This document shows, one piece after another, positions 29,315 through 31,211 of a stretch of DNA of 31,211 nt. The translations under genes and the position numbers were made by a program. How positions within the stretch are numbered: the stretch's first letter is position 1; every line of letters begins with the position of its first letter. The notes below the pieces were generated by a model that made no database searches, was not told where the DNA came from, and saw only the letters and a list, made by a program, of their open reading frames with translations. Source of the stretch: G039029935 sp039029935 (GTDB taxonomy: Bacteria > Chloroflexota > Anaerolineae > Caldilineales > Caldilineaceae); assembly GCA_039029935.1 (NCBI GenBank), contig JBCCFC010000007.1:1-31211 (forward strand). Reading direction: 5' to 3'.

Positions 29315-31165
29315 ATGTCTGTCTTAACACAAACAAAACAAGATTTTTTTGATCTAAAACAAATTGTGGATGATAACCGCCTGAAGAGTCTTTGGCGGTT
29401 GATGAATGGCTATCGGTTGACCTATTTTAGCGCGGTGTTTAGTCTGGGCATTGCGTCGGTGGGTCGAACGGCCACCATGTTGTTGTTGGCCTACTTTATT
29501 GATACATATTTGCTGGAGGGAGATCGGACCTATGCGCTTTCGACGATTGCATTGAGTTTTATTGGTTTGGCCGTGTTACAGGGAATTTTCACCTTTGTCA
29601 GTGGTCGCTTGGCTGCGCATACCGCTGAAAGTATTGTGCAACGGTTACGCGACTATCTGTTGGACCACATTCAACGGCTGCCCTTTACCTATCACGACAA
29701 GACATCGACAGGTGACCTGATTCAGCGCTCCACATCGGATGTCGATACGGTTCGCCGTTTCTTTGCCGAGCAGGCGACCGCGGCAGGACGCATTAGCTTG
29801 ATTTTTATCATCAACTTAACCGCCTTGCTCTATATCAATGTCGAGTTGGCACTGTGGTCCATTGTCGTTATTCCATTGATGTTGTTTGTCTCCTATCTAT
29901 TTTTTAGCCAGATATCGCAACGCTTTGAGGACAACCAAGCGCAAGAGGGCAAGGTGTCCAGTGTGCTACAGGAGAACCTGAGCGGTGTGGGTGTGGTCAA
30001 AGCGTTTGCACGGCAAGCACATGAGGAAGAGAAATTTGATGCAGCCAACAGCGAGAAGAAACGACTCGGTATCAGATTGTTGACCATGCATTCGCTCTTT
30101 TGGCCTGTAACCGATGTCCTGTGTGCCGCACAGATGCTCGGTGGCTTTACACTCGGTGCGCTCATGGTCATGGATGGAACCATCACCATTGGGACCTATC
30201 TGGCCTATTCGGGGCTGGTCATCTGGATTATCTGGCCCATGCGTATGCTGGGGCGGCTGATTGTGCAGATGTCAATGGGCATGGTATCGGTGGGTCGCAT
30301 TACCGAAATTATCCGTGAGGATCGGGAGATCATCGAAGAGGATGAAGCCTCACTGGATTTTGTGTTGCCGGATCGTGTTGATGGGGCCATTACTTTTGAG
30401 GGCGTTGGCTTCGCCTATGAGACAGAGAACTTAGAGGAAACCAAACCAACGGCGGTGTTACAGGATATCACATTTGAATGCGAACCTGGGCAGTGTATTG
30501 CCCTGCTAGGCTCAACGGGGTCGGGTAAGACATCGCTCATTAACCTGTTGCCACGCTTTTATGAGTACGGCGAAGGGCGCATCTTGCTGGATGGCCGCGA
30601 GTTGACCAAGTATCCTCGTGCCTATCTACGCAACCAAATTGGCATTGTCGAGCAGGAGCCATTTCTCTTTTCTCGCACGGTGCGTGAGAACATCACTTAT
30701 GGTGTAGACCGCGAGATTTCACAGACCGAGTTGGAGGATGCGGCACGGTCGGCAGCGATTCACGATGTGATTGTAACCAAGTTCCCTGATGGCTATAACA
30801 CACTGGTCGGTGAGCGTGGCACAACGTTGTCGGGTGGACAGAAGCAGCGGCTTGCAATTGCCCGCACCCTGCTCAAGGACCCACGTATCCTTGTGTTGGA
30901 TGACTCGACTTCGGCGGTGGATACAGAGACGGAGGCATTGATTCGTCATGCCGTCAACGACTTGATGAAGGGACGGACAACGTTTATCATCGCCCATCGC
31001 ATCCAGAGCATTCAACACGCAGACTTGATTTTGGTGATGAACCAGGGACGAATTGTTCAGAGCGGAACACATGACGAGTTGGTCAACCAGCCCGGCATGT
31101 ATCGCAGTATTTACGAAGCGCAGACGCGGCTTGAGGATGAGTTAAGCGCGACGATGAGGGTATGA
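29315..31165 (+). CDS. ABC exporter half-transporter (membrane domain plus ATPase), degenerate-site subunit
   Basis: 616 residues. An N-terminal six-helix exporter membrane domain (about 30-320, with the coupling region QRLPFTYHDKTSTGDLIQRS) is followed by an ATP-binding domain. Walker A is GSTGSGKTS (about 399-407), Q-loop VEQEPFLFSRTVRENI, signature LSGGQKQRLAIARTLL (about 505) and H-loop FIIAHR. Walker B is ILVLDDSTSAVD: D529 is normal, but the next residue, normally the catalytic Glu, is Asp (D530). This substitution marks the degenerate-site half of heterodimeric exporters such as LmrCD or TM287/288, so a partner gene just beyond the window is expected. An in-frame stop at 29270-29272 excludes a longer start. 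The Shine-Dalgarno is displaced upstream by a repeat hairpin. Drug or lipid export is the usual role; substrate is unknown. Confidence 0.93.
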   Translation: MSVLTQTKQDFFDLKQIVDDNRLKSLWRLMNGYRLTYFSAVFSLGIASVGRTATMLLLAYFIDTYLLEGDRTYALSTIALSFIGLAVLQGIFTFVSGRLAAHTAESIVQRLRDYLLDHIQRLPFTYHDKTSTGDLIQRSTSDVDTVRRFFAEQATAAGRISLIFIINLTALLYINVELALWSIVVIPLMLFVSYLFFSQISQRFEDNQAQEGKVSSVLQENLSGVGVVKAFARQAHEEEKFDAANSEKKRLGIRLLTMHSLFWPVTDVLCAAQMLGGFTLGALMVMDGTITIGTYLAYSGLVIWIIWPMRMLGRLIVQMSMGMVSVGRITEIIREDREIIEEDEASLDFVLPDRVDGAITFEGVGFAYETENLEETKPTAVLQDITFECEPGQCIALLGSTGSGKTSLINLLPRFYEYGEGRILLDGRELTKYPRAYLRNQIGIVEQEPFLFSRTVRENITYGVDREISQTELEDAARSAAIHDVIVTKFPDGYNTLVGERGTTLSGGQKQRLAIARTLLKDPRILVLDDSTSAVDTETEALIRHAVNDLMKGRTTFIIAHRIQSIQHADLILVMNQGRIVQSGTHDELVNQPGMYRSIYEAQTRLEDELSATMRV

Positions 31166-31211
31166 ATAGTTGATAGTTGATAGTTGATAGTTGATAGTTG
31201 ATAGTTAATAG
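31166..31211. repeat. TTGATAG heptamer array after the ABC gene, continues to the window edge
   Basis: At least five TTGATAG units and a TTAATAG variant begin one base after the ABC transporter stop. No reverse-complementary half is visible before the window ends. Confidence 0.9.

Overview
This window looks like a bacterial chromosome, probably from a Chloroflexota-type filamentous or environmental bacterium. That placement is inference. It rests on the large hybrid histidine kinases, a DUF3105 membrane protein, a tandem-GNAT protein, long lipoproteins with TolB-like propellers, and self-complementary short tandem repeats between genes. No rRNA, CRISPR array, phage or transposase gene is visible. 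One tRNA gene (tRNA-Arg, anticodon TCT) has a clear promoter and terminator.

Layout. (1) 1-2286 is a conspicuously AT-rich block: the end of an unidentified gene, a GHKL-type ATPase, a receiver-domain protein fused in frame to a VapB-like antitoxin, and a VapC/PIN toxin. (2) 2298-4038 encodes the ferredoxin-like and FAD/BFD-like subunits of an HcnABC-type amino-acid dehydrogenase; the catalytic subunit is not in the window. (3) 4123-5306 is a divergent metal-response locus: a MerF-like membrane protein and a Cys-Cys protein on the minus strand, a MerR-family regulator on the plus strand, and a 19-bp-spacer MerR-type promoter between them. (4) 5303-10113 holds a 1134-residue META/NTF2-like/TolB-propeller lipoprotein and aroA. 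(5) 10266-13641 is a sensory pair, a substrate-binding lipoprotein and a hybrid histidine kinase. (6) 14032-15954 is acetyl-CoA synthetase. (7) 16684-24211 has two paralogous hybrid kinases flanking a DUF3105 protein, a DUF1624 acyltransferase-like membrane protein and a small lipoprotein with a molybdopterin-oxidoreductase-like fold. (8) 24288-24404 is tRNA-Arg with its terminator. (9) 24458-28563 holds two minus-strand pairs with 4-bp overlapping genes: GNAT-MFS and RDD-phosphotransferase. (10) 28623-29091 is an orphan transcription unit with promoter, structured leader, small ORF and terminator. (11) 29315-31165 is one half of a probable heterodimeric ABC exporter.

The genes suggest an organism that invests heavily in signal sensing: four complete or nearly complete HATPase proteins, several paired with exported proteins that could present ligands to them. 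The most unusual signals are the receiver-antitoxin fusion with its own internal promoter and ribosome-binding site, and the intergenic repeats. Many arrays consist of short tandem units followed by their reverse complement. They lie at gene ends, and in one case between a Shine-Dalgarno sequence and its start codon. A second family of inverted-repeat elements (4730-4817, 10136-10265, 19172-19437) shares sequence blocks and looks like MITE-type elements; two of its copies abut stop codons.
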